Under the pieces are notes generated by a model. That model made no database searches. It saw only the letters and a program-made list of their open reading frames with translations, and was not told the DNA's origin. A stretch of 64,000 nt of DNA from Capillidium heterosporum (lineage: Eukaryota > Entomophthoromycota > Entomophthoromycetes > Entomophthorales > Capillidiaceae): positions 1,612,001 to 1,676,000 of the forward strand of contig WBMQ01000005.1 in NCBI GenBank assembly GCA_016630905.1, read 5' to 3'. The translations under genes were made by a program, and so were the position numbers. Below, in pieces: positions 42,863-53,385 of this stretch. Positions within the stretch are counted from its first letter, which is position 1; the number at the start of each line of letters is the position of its first letter.

Positions 42863-44539
42863 CTATGATTCCTTAACTTTGTTAGGTGGCGCTACCAAAG
42901 TTTTATAGCTAGTCGATACTACCTTGTACAGCAGGTAACCTAAACTCAGCAAAACTAAAATTGCTAAGCATAGGACAAACAAATACAGATCCAAATTATT
43001 GGCGGTGATGAAGGACATCTCTGTAGATACAGGGATGAGATGCTTGATTTCGCAAGGTGTCTGACCAATTATGAAAGGCTCAAATTTTCTACACTGTCTA
43101 GCAATGGCTACCAAATTTTCGATATCTTGAGCGGCCTTGAACTTACGCTTCGAGTTTTGTAGGCTCAGCAGCTTGAATTTCTCGACATTGTATCTAATTT
43201 TATGGCTGGGGTCTTGGATAAGGTACTTTATAGCTTCAAAGACCTGATCTGGAGTCATATCCACCCGACTGACATACTTCCCCACTCCCATATTCTCGAT
43301 CTTTCTGGCATTTCTTGGCTGTTCAGCAAAGACTGGGATAACGACTATCGGAGTTCCTGAAGTGACAGCTTCGAAAGTAGACTCTAGACCACCATGAGAA
43401 ATGAAGACCTTAGTGTTAGGGTGTTTGAGGATGTCGATCTGCGGCGCCCATTTAAGGATTCGAATTTTGTCATGGTTGCCTTCGATAAAATCAGAAACTC
43501 TGATGGTTTGGTTGTTAAATGTTATAGTCTCTGGGAAGTTGGACGTCAAAGTCTTGCCTAAACCCCAAGCTACTCCATCGACAACATCGCTCTCTAAAGC
43601 TAAGATGGAGGCATTCATAATTTTTTCGACGTCGGACTTCTGCAAAGGAACATTGGATCCGAAGGCTATGTAGAGAACACGTTGATTGTTGTCAAAGAAC
43701 TTCTTTAAATCACCGGAAAGCAACACATGCTCGTCAGACAAAATAGGCCCAACGACGTTGATATTGGGTGGGATTGCGTTTGCCGGTTCGAATCCGATGA
43801 AAGTGTTGGCGATACCGTAGACGTTATCGAACCTGCCAAACGGCGCATAAGATGCTGGGACACCATACTTCTTACGTAAATGGTTCATATTTCGGATCAT
43901 TGGTGTAAAATAGTATATAGCCCGTAGCGGCTGGTAGACTTTGTCATTGAACCTCTCCCAAAACGTCAGCTCATCAGTGGTTATAGGGAGGTAGGCCACA
44001 CTCTCAGTAGTAGTTGGAGAAGCTACTATCCCGAAAGCATCGATGGACTGGAACCCAATTATAACTGGGATACTCAACATGTCGGCTGCGTCCCTACAAG
44101 CTGGCGCGAAGAAGTCACAATATATCAAATCGGGTTGGTATTTTTGAGCTAGGTTGTAAAAAGGCTTGAACGTAACGTCGTACATAGTGGTGATACGGGC
44201 ACCTAAAGACCTCACTACTAGACGTAGAAAGTCCACCTTCTTCTCTTTCATAAAAAGTCCTACGCCCTTGCGAACCTCTGAATCGGTATGGTAAGTCCCA
44301 CCCAAACTTACAAAGTCGAAGCCAAACTCTTGGGCGTACTTCAAGCTGTCATCTCCAGAAGCATACTTAACCTCATGACCTTTAGCCTTCAATATCTTAC
44401 AGATTTCGAATATTGGTTTTATATGTGAACGACCGATATTGGAGTGGACCAGGATCTTCAACTTGAGTCCTTCAGCTTGAGGTTGACAAATGTAGGTTAT
44501 TACTAAAACTAGCACTGATAATACTCTTAATAGCTTCAT
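42863..44539 (-). CDS. UDP-glycosyltransferase, ER type (UGT copy H)
   Basis: Intact and intronless, 558 aa. Signal peptide MKLLRVLSVLVLVITYICQ; NIGRSHIKP (catalytic His), CDFFAPACRDAAD, signature VFISHGGLESTFEAV with AEQPRNARKIENMGVG. The Asp of the usual DQ pair is Glu here (AEQ): in GT1 enzymes this pair contacts the sugar hydroxyls, so donor preference could differ. C-terminal membrane helix and tail KVKES (KXKXX ER retrieval). TATA at about 44606-44616 with ACCCGGA box near 44638 upstream (minus strand). Closest relatives in the window are copies A and B on the other arm. Confidence 0.93.
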   Translation of the reverse strand: MKLLRVLSVLVLVITYICQPQAEGLKLKILVHSNIGRSHIKPIFEICKILKAKGHEVKYASGDDSLKYAQEFGFDFVSLGGTYHTDSEVRKGVGLFMKEKKVDFLRLVVRSLGARITTMYDVTFKPFYNLAQKYQPDLIYCDFFAPACRDAADMLSIPVIIGFQSIDAFGIVASPTTTESVAYLPITTDELTFWERFNDKVYQPLRAIYYFTPMIRNMNHLRKKYGVPASYAPFGRFDNVYGIANTFIGFEPANAIPPNINVVGPILSDEHVLLSGDLKKFFDNNQRVLYIAFGSNVPLQKSDVEKIMNASILALESDVVDGVAWGLGKTLTSNFPETITFNNQTIRVSDFIEGNHDKIRILKWAPQIDILKHPNTKVFISHGGLESTFEAVTSGTPIVVIPVFAEQPRNARKIENMGVGKYVSRVDMTPDQVFEAIKYLIQDPSHKIRYNVEKFKLLSLQNSKRKFKAAQDIENLVAIARQCRKFEPFIIGQTPCEIKHLIPVSTEMSFITANNLDLYLFVLCLAILVLLSLGYLLYKVVSTSYKTLVAPPNKVKES

Positions 44540-45111
44540 TCCTTGTGATCTATTAAACTAATTTCGGGATCTATAAAGTTTATTTAGCAGTTTCCATCAA
44601 TCTAGGTTTATATATCTTACACGCCTAATGTTCTGAATCCGGGTTATAGTAGGATTCTCCTAACCTTCGCATATTTAGAAATATAAACACAAAGTTATAG
44701 CAAATTTACTAATTCAAGTAAGGACATGTCGTAATCGAGAATTTGAACTAGATACCTAAGACTTTCCATCTGCTTATCGACTAATTATCTGAAACATTCT
44801 TTGTAATAATATTTTTATCGGGATTTCGGCCAGCATCCTTTGCCTTCGATTTAAGCTTTAGAAATATACCTATAAATGATGCAAGTCAGGAATATACGTG
44901 TAGATTTTATTTCTAGAAAACGGGCTTATTGGGAACATATGCTTATAATAATAGTGTAAGAAAACCGTAAAATATATACTGATGTCAATTTTTAGCAGAT
45001 TTATGACCTCAGAAGTATGAAAAGTTCGAAGCTAAACAAAAAATATTATAACCATTAGTATTTATAGAGTAATCGATATACAACAGAATCGAATCTATAT
45101 CTAAAAACATA
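44540..45111. other. Spacer between UGT H and I
   Basis: 572 bp of AT-rich DNA holding the UGT H promoter. No gene seen. Confidence 0.6.
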
Positions 45112-46791
45112 CTATACTTTCTTGACCTTATTTTCAGATTTCCAAAGCCAATTTTTCATGGCAAAGGAAATTAGCATATATATTAGATAACACAAACCCA
45201 GCCCGATCAAAATTAGCGAGCTTAGGACAAATAGGTACAAATCCAGATTGTTGGACTTGATAAAGGACATCTCGGTAGACACTGGAATTAAATGCTTAAT
45301 TTCGCATGGTATCTGACCAGGAATGAAAGGCTCAAACCTTCTACACTGTTTAGCGAGAGCTACCATATCTTCGATATCTTCAGCTGCCTTGAATTTGCGC
45401 TTAGAGTACTGCAGGCTCAGAATCCTGAATTTTTCAACATTGAGCTTGATCTTATTATCAGGATCCTCAACAAGATATTTGATAACTTTGTAGGTTTTCT
45501 TGGGGTCTGTGTCTATTCTATTGATATACTTGCCAACCCCCATATCTTCGATCTTCCTAGCATTTCTTGGTTGGTCAGCAAAGACTGGTACTGCCACTAT
45601 TGGAGTCCCGGAGCTAATAGCTTCGAATGTCGATTCTAAACCACCGTGAGAGATGAATACTTTGGTGTTGGGGTGTTTGAGGATGTCAACCTGAGGTGCC
45701 CATTTGAGAATGCGAATCCTATCGTGATTACCTTCGATCAAGTCGGATACTTTGATAGTTTGATTGTTGAGGCTTATTGTTTTTGGAAAGTTGGACGTCA
45801 AGGTTTTACCCAATCCCCAAGCTAAACCGTCAATAATATTGTTTTCTAAAGCTAAAATGGAAGCGTTCAAAAAGTTCTCAATGTCAAAGTCCTCTAAAGG
45901 GACAGTGGATCCAAATGCTATGTAGAGTATACGGTCATTACTATCAAAGAAAGCCTTTAAATCGTCCGAAAGCAGTGTGTGTTCGTCGGATAGAATGGGA
46001 CCTACCAAATTTATGTTGGGTGGAACTAGGTTTGCTGGCTCGAAGCCTACAAAGGTATTGGAGATGGTGTATATATTGTCAAACCTTCCAAAAGGTTTTG
46101 GAGATGATGGAATGTCGTATTTTTTACGCAACCTATTCATATCGTTGATTATGTAAGAAAAGAAATAAGCAGATCGTAAAGGTTGGTAGATTTTATCATC
46201 GAGTCGCTTCAAGAAAGTTAGCTTGTCAGTCGTTATAGGTCTATACTCCTTAGAACCGGTAGTTGTTGGCAGATCTATGAAATTAAAGTGGTCGATTGAT
46301 TGAATACCTACGATTACGGGGATATGTAGCTTTTCAGCCACATCTCTACAAGCTGGAGCGAAAAAGTCACACATAATAATATCAGGTTGATAGGTAGAAG
46401 CTACTTTATACAACGGTGGAAATGTTTTGTCGTAGGTATTGGCCATAAACTTGCCAAAGAACCCCTTTATCATTGCTCCAAAGTCTACCTTCTTCGCCTT
46501 CAAAGCGTTGCTAAATTTGGGTTGAGGTTTGGTTCTGAACGCCTCACCAACTCCTAAGCTCAAAAAGCTGAAGTTAAACTCCTTGGCGTACCCTAAATTT
46601 TCGTCAAAGGCAGCGTACTTTATTTCATGGCCGCGGGTTCGTAGTACCTTGCAGATTTCAAACAATGGTTTTATGTGCGACCTACCGACGTTGGAATGGA
46701 CTAAAACCTTGAGCTTAGGTTCCTCAGCTACCAATCCAAAGGCAAAGAGTTCGACCAGTACTAGTGCTAATAATGCGCTTGATAATTTCAT
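45112..46791 (-). CDS. UDP-glycosyltransferase, ER type (UGT copy I)
   Basis: Intact and intronless, 559 aa. Signal peptide MKLSSALLALVLVELFAFG; NVGRSHIKP, CDFFAPACRDVAE, signature VFISHGGLESTFEAI and ADQPRNARKIEDMGVG. The acceptor-side N-terminal half is the most diverged of the minus arm (SLGVGEAFRTKPQPKFSN region, and FPPLYKVASTYQPD instead of FQPFYD). One C-terminal membrane helix followed by an aromatic-basic tail ending KVKKV (KXKXX). Outermost copy of the minus arm. Promoter elements lie at 46825-46869. Confidence 0.93.
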   Translation of the reverse strand: MKLSSALLALVLVELFAFGLVAEEPKLKVLVHSNVGRSHIKPLFEICKVLRTRGHEIKYAAFDENLGYAKEFNFSFLSLGVGEAFRTKPQPKFSNALKAKKVDFGAMIKGFFGKFMANTYDKTFPPLYKVASTYQPDIIMCDFFAPACRDVAEKLHIPVIVGIQSIDHFNFIDLPTTTGSKEYRPITTDKLTFLKRLDDKIYQPLRSAYFFSYIINDMNRLRKKYDIPSSPKPFGRFDNIYTISNTFVGFEPANLVPPNINLVGPILSDEHTLLSDDLKAFFDSNDRILYIAFGSTVPLEDFDIENFLNASILALENNIIDGLAWGLGKTLTSNFPKTISLNNQTIKVSDLIEGNHDRIRILKWAPQVDILKHPNTKVFISHGGLESTFEAISSGTPIVAVPVFADQPRNARKIEDMGVGKYINRIDTDPKKTYKVIKYLVEDPDNKIKLNVEKFRILSLQYSKRKFKAAEDIEDMVALAKQCRRFEPFIPGQIPCEIKHLIPVSTEMSFIKSNNLDLYLFVLSSLILIGLGLCYLIYMLISFAMKNWLWKSENKVKKV

Positions 46792-46824
46792 ATAATTTGT
46801 AAAGTTTTTGGAGATATCTTTCTG

Positions 46825-46869
46825 CTTATATACTCTACAACCCCTATATTTTGGTTTGGATTTCGGGTT
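46825..46869 (-). promoter_or_regulatory. Promoter of UGT I: AACCCGA box plus TATA
   Basis: AACCCGA (46863-46869 on the minus strand) is followed after about 30 bp by GTATATAAG (46825-46833), itself about 35 bp before the ATG. Confidence 0.45.
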
Positions 46870-48551
46870 ATCCTTTACATTATCATCGTATGCTTTTTTC
46901 TGGCATCACAAACTAGAGACAACTATTACGTTTAGCTAATTGGGACTTTACCAAATTAAAAGCATTATCGAAATTTTAGATTAAGGCTTGTTCAATAACA
47001 AATGCTATATTTTGCAAATTCAATTGAAAATATTTTTCCATTATTTATGAACAGTTTGGTAGGGTAATTTATTTACCCTCAGTTGGAGATGCAATTCTTC
47101 CAATTCGTCAAGTACACTCCAAACAATCAATCCAAGCCAAAGTATACCGACCTACTCGATAAAAGTACATATCCGATGACTATTCCGATCGTCCAAGTAT
47201 ACGTCTTCTAATAGGAGGCTAATATGTAAAGATCCTAAAACCCGAAAACGAATACCTTCACAAATCTTTAGACAAGGTTTAGATTTCTTTTACAGTATCT
47301 GGATAATAGTTCTTTCCGTGAGAGTATGCAGTTGAACTAAAGGAGTTGAGGCTGGAAGCTGGATGATCGACTTTTTTATACAAAAATAGTAGCCATATTT
47401 ACATATGTTTATATTCCATATTTTTATAGCTACATATAGGTAAATCTAATATATAGGCTTATAGTAGTTCTCTTAAACCCTCGAAAAACTATTGCACCGA
47501 GACAATAAGAAGGTAGGTATAGTATCCAAATTCGCTTTGGGATTAAGTACACCTCTAACTTTTGAATGCAGATTTAGAAATTGTAGGTTGTTGCTGATTG
47601 CTACTTTCACAGCAATCTTTACATAGTTTTCCTCCAAATAAGATGGGTTTTATATAAAATTCGACCACTGTTCGAATCGAAAAATTGACTGATTTTCTGT
47701 AATACGATTGGTGATTTGTGGAGGTAAAAGTAATACTATTCACATAAAAATACTTTAATAATTTGAAAAGCTATATAATTGTCTAGCTTGAAAAAGTTAT
47801 TGTAAGTTGACCCTTACAAGTCGGCGATTAAATTATAGTAAACCACCAAGCTCCAAAGTAGCTATACTGTAGCTTAATAATTTTAGCTATGGTGTTGTTG
47901 ATCCATATTATTAAGGTAAATCCCTCTATCTTTTTCTACATATACAATAGCCATGCCAACTATTTGATTTTAAGCTCAAGTATCTATACAAGAATTTTAA
48001 TACTACTATTTATTACAGTCTACTTAATCGTAATACTGAAAAAGACTCCTTAAAGCTTGAATACATGGTTTTTGAAAGTAAAGAAACTTCATGTAGATAT
48101 AATAAGTTTCATTAATCCTAATATGTTGAGTTTATAAGTAATATATTATACAAGTTAATAGACTGATGCCGATTTTCTTAATAGATGTGCTAAATTCATT
48201 TATAAGATAATACTAATTTAAAATAGAAATGCACTTGTATAATTCCTTTTTCTATTTACTTAAAATCAATGCCGTTGATATAGTAAAGTAGAAGTCCAAG
48301 TGCTTGAATGAAACTTAAAAAATATCTTAGTATGCAAATCCAAATATATTTCCAAAAGAATTTATTTACAGGCTATGTATCCGATTTCAAGTATCATAGA
48401 TTTTCTGCCATCATATAATAAGAGCATTCATTCTAACACAGGTATCGGTAATAGTAAACGTGAAGCGATAAAATTAAAGGGCCCAATATGGATATAAGAT
48501 CTCAGTATCTTGAGATGTTGTAGACAGGATCGTTCCAATTCGACTTTGGTT
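46870..48551. other. Gene-poor AT-rich region
   Basis: 1.7 kb without a supported gene. Short frames (for example 47555-47743, minus) show no coding bias or motif. Confidence 0.5.
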
Positions 48552-48626
48552 TTACAAAGGAACTTCAGTTTTGAGTACAGACTTGGTCTTGATGGTCTTG
48601 AGCTTGACGATTAAAATGAAGTTCAT
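48552..48626 (-). CDS. Candidate micropeptide ORF 1 (24 aa)
   Basis: A 24-codon ORF beginning MNFILIVKLKTIKTK and ending TEVPL, matching a 23-codon ORF at 56581-56652 on the other strand. The two share 13 of the first 15 residues, and several differences between them are silent (ATC/ATT, CTC/CTT). The homology continues through the 5' leader into a TATA-box promoter, so the shared unit looks like a small gene rather than a chance ORF. The peptide is basic with a short hydrophobic start, too short for a standard signal peptide. Function unknown; it could also be a uORF or first exon of an unannotated transcript. Confidence 0.4.
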   Translation of the reverse strand: MNFILIVKLKTIKTKSVLKTEVPL

Positions 48627-51038
48627 GGTAAATAGTTGTTGTGTTAAGAAAACTAAATGAGATGTAGATATATATAAATTTAGCTCAAGCAGCATCCTTT
48701 ATATACCCTAATTCCAAATAGTTTGCTGAAGGCTAAACTTTAATCGGGTTTGCCTGCCTACTTCCAGATAACAAATATCCTTACCCTCCAACATGTATGG
48801 CTCTATCAAGTATCTAGCTGTGTCTCTGTATGTAGTATATACTATTAAGCCGCAGTAAAGTTTAATAAATACAGTGCGAATTCATAAATTTGGTAAAAAG
48901 CGAACTGCGAGTTTGCCGGTATCCACTTGTGGTAGTATTTGAAATTGAACTCAATTTCGATTTCTGCCATCCCTTCTCAATTAGAAAATCCGATGATATC
49001 ACTGGATTCACTTTTCAAAATGAGTTTTTAATAACCCATAAAGTATCGTAATTTTGCCTACCTATTCATTAAATGGCGGCAAAATTTATATGAAAAGTTA
49101 CATCAATTTATGCTTTACTAGTAAATTCGCCTTTGAACTATAAACTTTAAGGCTAATACCCGTTTATTCCCATAATTGTAAAATATTGTATATCTGTATA
49201 ACAAAGCACGGTGTATTAGTATTACCTACAAATTGTAGATAAAATTACTACACCAAACTTAAATGGATACCCAAGCTTCTGATATTTCAAGTCTACTTTG
49301 TAAATAAAGCCGATTTTTTACAACATTCATAAACTAAGATCTGTATTATCGCAGCCAAATAGTTTACTTTTTAGTGACAACTTTTGTGCTTTATCTGCCT
49401 TGCTATTAGAGCAAAGCCAAGTTTGTACTTTCTATATGAGGTATATTTTCGTTTTTGATGAGATAGTAGTCAATCATATACTTTAAACTTCAACCATTTA
49501 GAACAGATATGAACTAAAGTTTAAGGTATTGAGTTTGCCATAGCTCTGAATCTATTCTATTTAATGATGCTTTTTGAGTTTAAGCTTTTATATATAGTTC
49601 TATTATTTAAATGTAAATTCAAATACATATAAAGCCAAAGTTCCTAAAAGTAAACCAGCCAACTCGTTACTAGAATTATAGTTTCTGAAAATAAATGTTT
49701 TGTCTGTCTATCGATATCATGGAAATAGAATTGAAATCAAACTCCACTCAACTAGTAACTATATCCTCCTTAATTTCCCAAAATTGACTAGTATGCTTTA
49801 GTACTATTTACATATTTAATCGACTTGCTACTGTGAATACTTGGGATTCCAGTTTCAGATTCCATCATCGTTAAATCGTTGATAGCTATCGAAGGATATA
49901 GTTAATATTCTTCAATCTATTGCAACATCCATCCAACTTACATGGACCGTAAATTTCTTTAAAATTCTTTGTTGAAAAAACAGGTTCAATATCAAGCTCT
50001 CGGTTGGACTTAGAAAATAATGACTACTTGATAATGATAAGCCTGCTAAAATATGTATTACTATGTACAGAATGCTCTGTAGCTTTAATAATAGTGACTT
50101 TTTTATATATTGCTTTGTAACTGTTAATTCCGTAAATGCTGTATTGAGCCGTACCTTCCTATAAATGAGAAATGGCTCTATTTATTAGGATTTATATCTT
50201 CTAGACTCTCAATTGTAAGTTTAATACTTTATATAGCTGTATAATTGGTGGTACTGCAAGTATACTAATAAATTGGAAAAATGCGAATGAGGCAAAATAA
50301 GTAGTGGTGGCTTTAATTCAACGTTCTTTAATAGATTGTATTGACGGTTATTTAGTTATTTACATATATATCTCATAGGTATATAGTGAGTGAACAGTCC
50401 AAATCGTCGGAACTACCTGGGCTTCATCAGACCAAACTGAAAGCCGAAAAATTCCTGATAGTGGCATATAAATTCTATCGAGGCTTTCTATCAATAGAAA
50501 CTAGTCATATGTTTAAACTATATGATAGTTTGAAGGGATGATTTTCATATCCACCTACCAAAATATTGAGCATCAGAAAGTTCACTATTCAATTGATAAA
50601 TATACTCTTTTCCGATATGTTTATAATATAATCTTGACCTCATATCATGAGCTTTCCTTTTCAAAGTAAACTACCCAATCGATAAAGGTTTTAACTGTAA
50701 TTGGTTGGTAAATTTTTAGTCACTCTTTCCAATACAAGATTGATTTATAACTTAAATCAACTTGTCAAATCAGAGAAGTATAACCAATCATACTCAGTTT
50801 TTTCGTTCAAATTAAAACATATTTATTCGAGATCAATTCAAATTATTTTGATATTCAAAACCAAAGTGCTAGCCAAAAGTTTCGGTTGCATATGCAAAAT
50901 TGGACATAAAGAGTAAGTACAAGAAATAACGCAAAAAATCAAATATATTAGATTCCCAAATCCCTGCCTTCCATCCTACCAACTCCAGCTCTAAGCTTTT
51001 CAATCTATCCCAATTCAAAATCCTTTTTCTCCTTTTAT
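48627..51038. other. Gene-poor AT-rich region
   Basis: 2.4 kb; apart from the micropeptide promoter nothing is supported. A plus-strand frame at 50701-50916 lacks coding bias. Confidence 0.5.
48698..48752 (-). promoter_or_regulatory. Promoter of micropeptide ORF 1: AAACCCGATT box plus TATA
   Basis: On the minus strand CAAACCCGATTA (about 48742-48752) precedes GGTATATAAAGGATG (TATA at 48698-48707). About 100 bp around it aligns with the promoter of the second micropeptide ORF (56430-56520). Confidence 0.45.
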
Positions 51039-52496
51039 ATGAATTACCTAATCTACCTCAGCTATCTCGCTGCAACCTTAATCTCCTCTAGTTCAAGCTC
51101 CCAGCCATCACAACCTCCAGTATGTATCTTAGGTGGAGGAGTCAGCGGGATAACAATGGCTCGCAAATTACGTTCCCACAACATATCAACTGTAATTTAC
51201 GAAGCTCAAGACCGTATCGGTGGTAAAGTCTATACTTGGCGTGGAGAGAACAGTGGTCAAGTAGAGATGGGCGCCTATTTCCATGCTACCGATGCTCATC
51301 ACCTCTTAGCTGCCATTCGAGAAACTAAGTTCAAATCAACTCGAATCTCCAAGACCAGCTTCTCTCTATTTTCTAAGGATACCGGATTTATTATCAAAGC
51401 ACCTAAAACAACACCTCAAGACTACGAATTAATGAAGTTGGCTTCCCAAAAATATACCAAGCTGCGAAAATCTTACGATTTAACTTATGGATATGTCAAC
51501 GCCCCCGACGAGTTGAAAGTCCCTTTGCTGAGTTGGCTTGTAAAGAATGGTTTGGAAGCGTTGATTCCTACCTTTGTCCCAATAATAACTATTCAAGGAT
51601 ACGGCCCTATCGACCACATACCTGCTTTGTATGCTTTGCGGCTGTTAGATCTGAGTAGAGTAGGTAGCGTCGACGACTTTTTGAACGACCTCTTCATTGT
51701 AGAGACTGGTTTAGATCGATTATGGCAAGCTTTAGCAGCTAACCTCGATATTAAGCTCAGCCACAGAGTTAAAACTATAGTTCGACCTACTTCCTTCAAC
51801 AAGTTTAGCCAACTTCACTTTGAAAATTCCAACATTCAGCCAGTTCTATGCTCAAAAGTTGTCGTTGCCTTCCCACCTCTCTTAGAGAAGATGCAGTCTC
51901 TTTTATCCGACCTATCACCAGAAGAAAGAAATATATTTTCTCATGTAAAGATTCATCACTACACTTCAAGTGTAGTTAGAGCCCCTAAGCTCAAAGAGGA
52001 CTTCTATTTCAATTTACTTCCCAACCAAATTACACCCGACATGAAGCTCCAGGAACCGGAAGGTAGAGAGGAGCCTACCGGTTATATCTTACAAGGCTAT
52101 CCCTACTACTCAAGCTACAGTTGGTCCAAAGGGGATTTTGGTAAAGTTCCTGATGATGCCAAGATGGCAACTATTGCCAACAATCTTAACACCAACCTCA
52201 ACAAGCTGGATGCCTTTTTGAGCTCCAATAGCACCCAGCCTAGTAAAAGTATCTTTGAGAAAAGATGGGAGTTCTTTCCTCATGTCGATGTCAAATCCAT
52301 GGTGGAATTCAACTTTTTCAAAAAATTCGACAAGTTGCAGGGTACTAAAGATACTTTCTACGCAACTACATTGATTGGGTTTGAAACTATGAACAATGCT
52401 ATGGAGATGGTAGATTACCTATTTAAAACTAAGGTGCTGCCTAGTATTGGTGGAGATAAGTGCCCTACTAGTAAGAAGAAGGTGGTCTATGGTTAG
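51039..52496 (+). CDS. Secreted FAD-dependent amine oxidase-like protein
   Basis: Single exon, 485 aa. An N-terminal signal peptide (MNYLIYLSYLAATLISSSSS) is followed directly by the dinucleotide-binding Rossmann fold VCILGGGVSGITMARKL and EAQDRIGGKVYT, the FAD-binding GxGxxG and the GG doublet of flavin-containing amine oxidases. VEMGAYFHATDAHHLLAAI matches the substrate-side segment after the FAD fold. A C-terminal FAD contact of the type GFETMNNAMEMVDYLF is present (about 450-466). Substrate cannot be told: amine oxidase, prenylcysteine oxidase-like or another flavin oxidase. No membrane helix or KDEL tail, so it is probably secreted or vacuolar. Intronless, like the UGTs, and isolated from other genes. 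Confidence 0.8.
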   Translation: MNYLIYLSYLAATLISSSSSSQPSQPPVCILGGGVSGITMARKLRSHNISTVIYEAQDRIGGKVYTWRGENSGQVEMGAYFHATDAHHLLAAIRETKFKSTRISKTSFSLFSKDTGFIIKAPKTTPQDYELMKLASQKYTKLRKSYDLTYGYVNAPDELKVPLLSWLVKNGLEALIPTFVPIITIQGYGPIDHIPALYALRLLDLSRVGSVDDFLNDLFIVETGLDRLWQALAANLDIKLSHRVKTIVRPTSFNKFSQLHFENSNIQPVLCSKVVVAFPPLLEKMQSLLSDLSPEERNIFSHVKIHHYTSSVVRAPKLKEDFYFNLLPNQITPDMKLQEPEGREEPTGYILQGYPYYSSYSWSKGDFGKVPDDAKMATIANNLNTNLNKLDAFLSSNSTQPSKSIFEKRWEFFPHVDVKSMVEFNFFKKFDKLQGTKDTFYATTLIGFETMNNAMEMVDYLFKTKVLPSIGGDKCPTSKKKVVYG

Positions 52497-53385
52497 TTAA
52501 AATCCCAAATTCTCCTAGATGCAACATCGTCTCATAAAATCGAAATTAATTTGGTAAATTGTTAATAAATACTTCATTAATACATATATGTTATTAGTTT
52601 TCCATAAAATAGAGTTTGTTAAATTCATGTGCCTTTTATAATTAGATGCAACTATTTATGTACCTTATAAAATGCTTCCACAATTATCGTTTGGAGGAGG
52701 ATAGTGATTTTCTATCGAGTTTTTCGAGTATGATTGATAGAGTTGATGGTAAGGCAATGGTAAAAAATTGACAACTACAAACTTTTGAGCTCGTTGATAT
52801 ACTACTGCTGTTGGTTTTTAAATTAGGTAGGTTGTTGAAATTGGTAGTCTAAGTTTTCTGATGTTTCGTGTTGTATTCAAGAGTTGGATCAGTTATGTAG
52901 GCTCAAGAATCCAGCACTTTTATTGGCCCTTTTCAATTAGATCACGTCATTTTTGATGGATGTCAGACGAATAGAGCTTACAAAAGTGAAAGCTAGAAGT
53001 TTGTTTTCCTTTTGTACTAAGAATTATAAATAGGCATTCAGATAATGAGAGATCAACATGTATTAATAGGCTGTATAGATATAGTTAAAAGCTACGTTTA
53101 TCACTGGTAAATTATATTTAACTTACTGGTAAATGTCTGTCTTGCTAACACTAACTGCCTAATTTTTTTCAACAGCTATCCTAGATCTCCAACTTTTTCA
53201 AATGCCATCTTGCTATAAATCTCAATTAATTAAAATGCTGATATTAGTATATGGTTTTAGGATAGGTATAAGTCGCCATACAAAGTAAGTAAAATTATTT
53301 TCAATACAGATAAACAGTTTCACACTTATATTCGTAGGCTAATGTATTTATTTTACAAAATTTTAGTTAATCGTATCTACAAGTC
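52497..53385. other. Intergenic
   Basis: 889 bp between convergent genes, AT-rich, no feature supported. Confidence 0.55.

Noticed and set aside
7667-46791. A secondary-metabolite biosynthetic cluster
   Set aside because: No polyketide synthase, NRPS, terpene synthase, P450 or transporter is present; the window has one gene family plus housekeeping genes.
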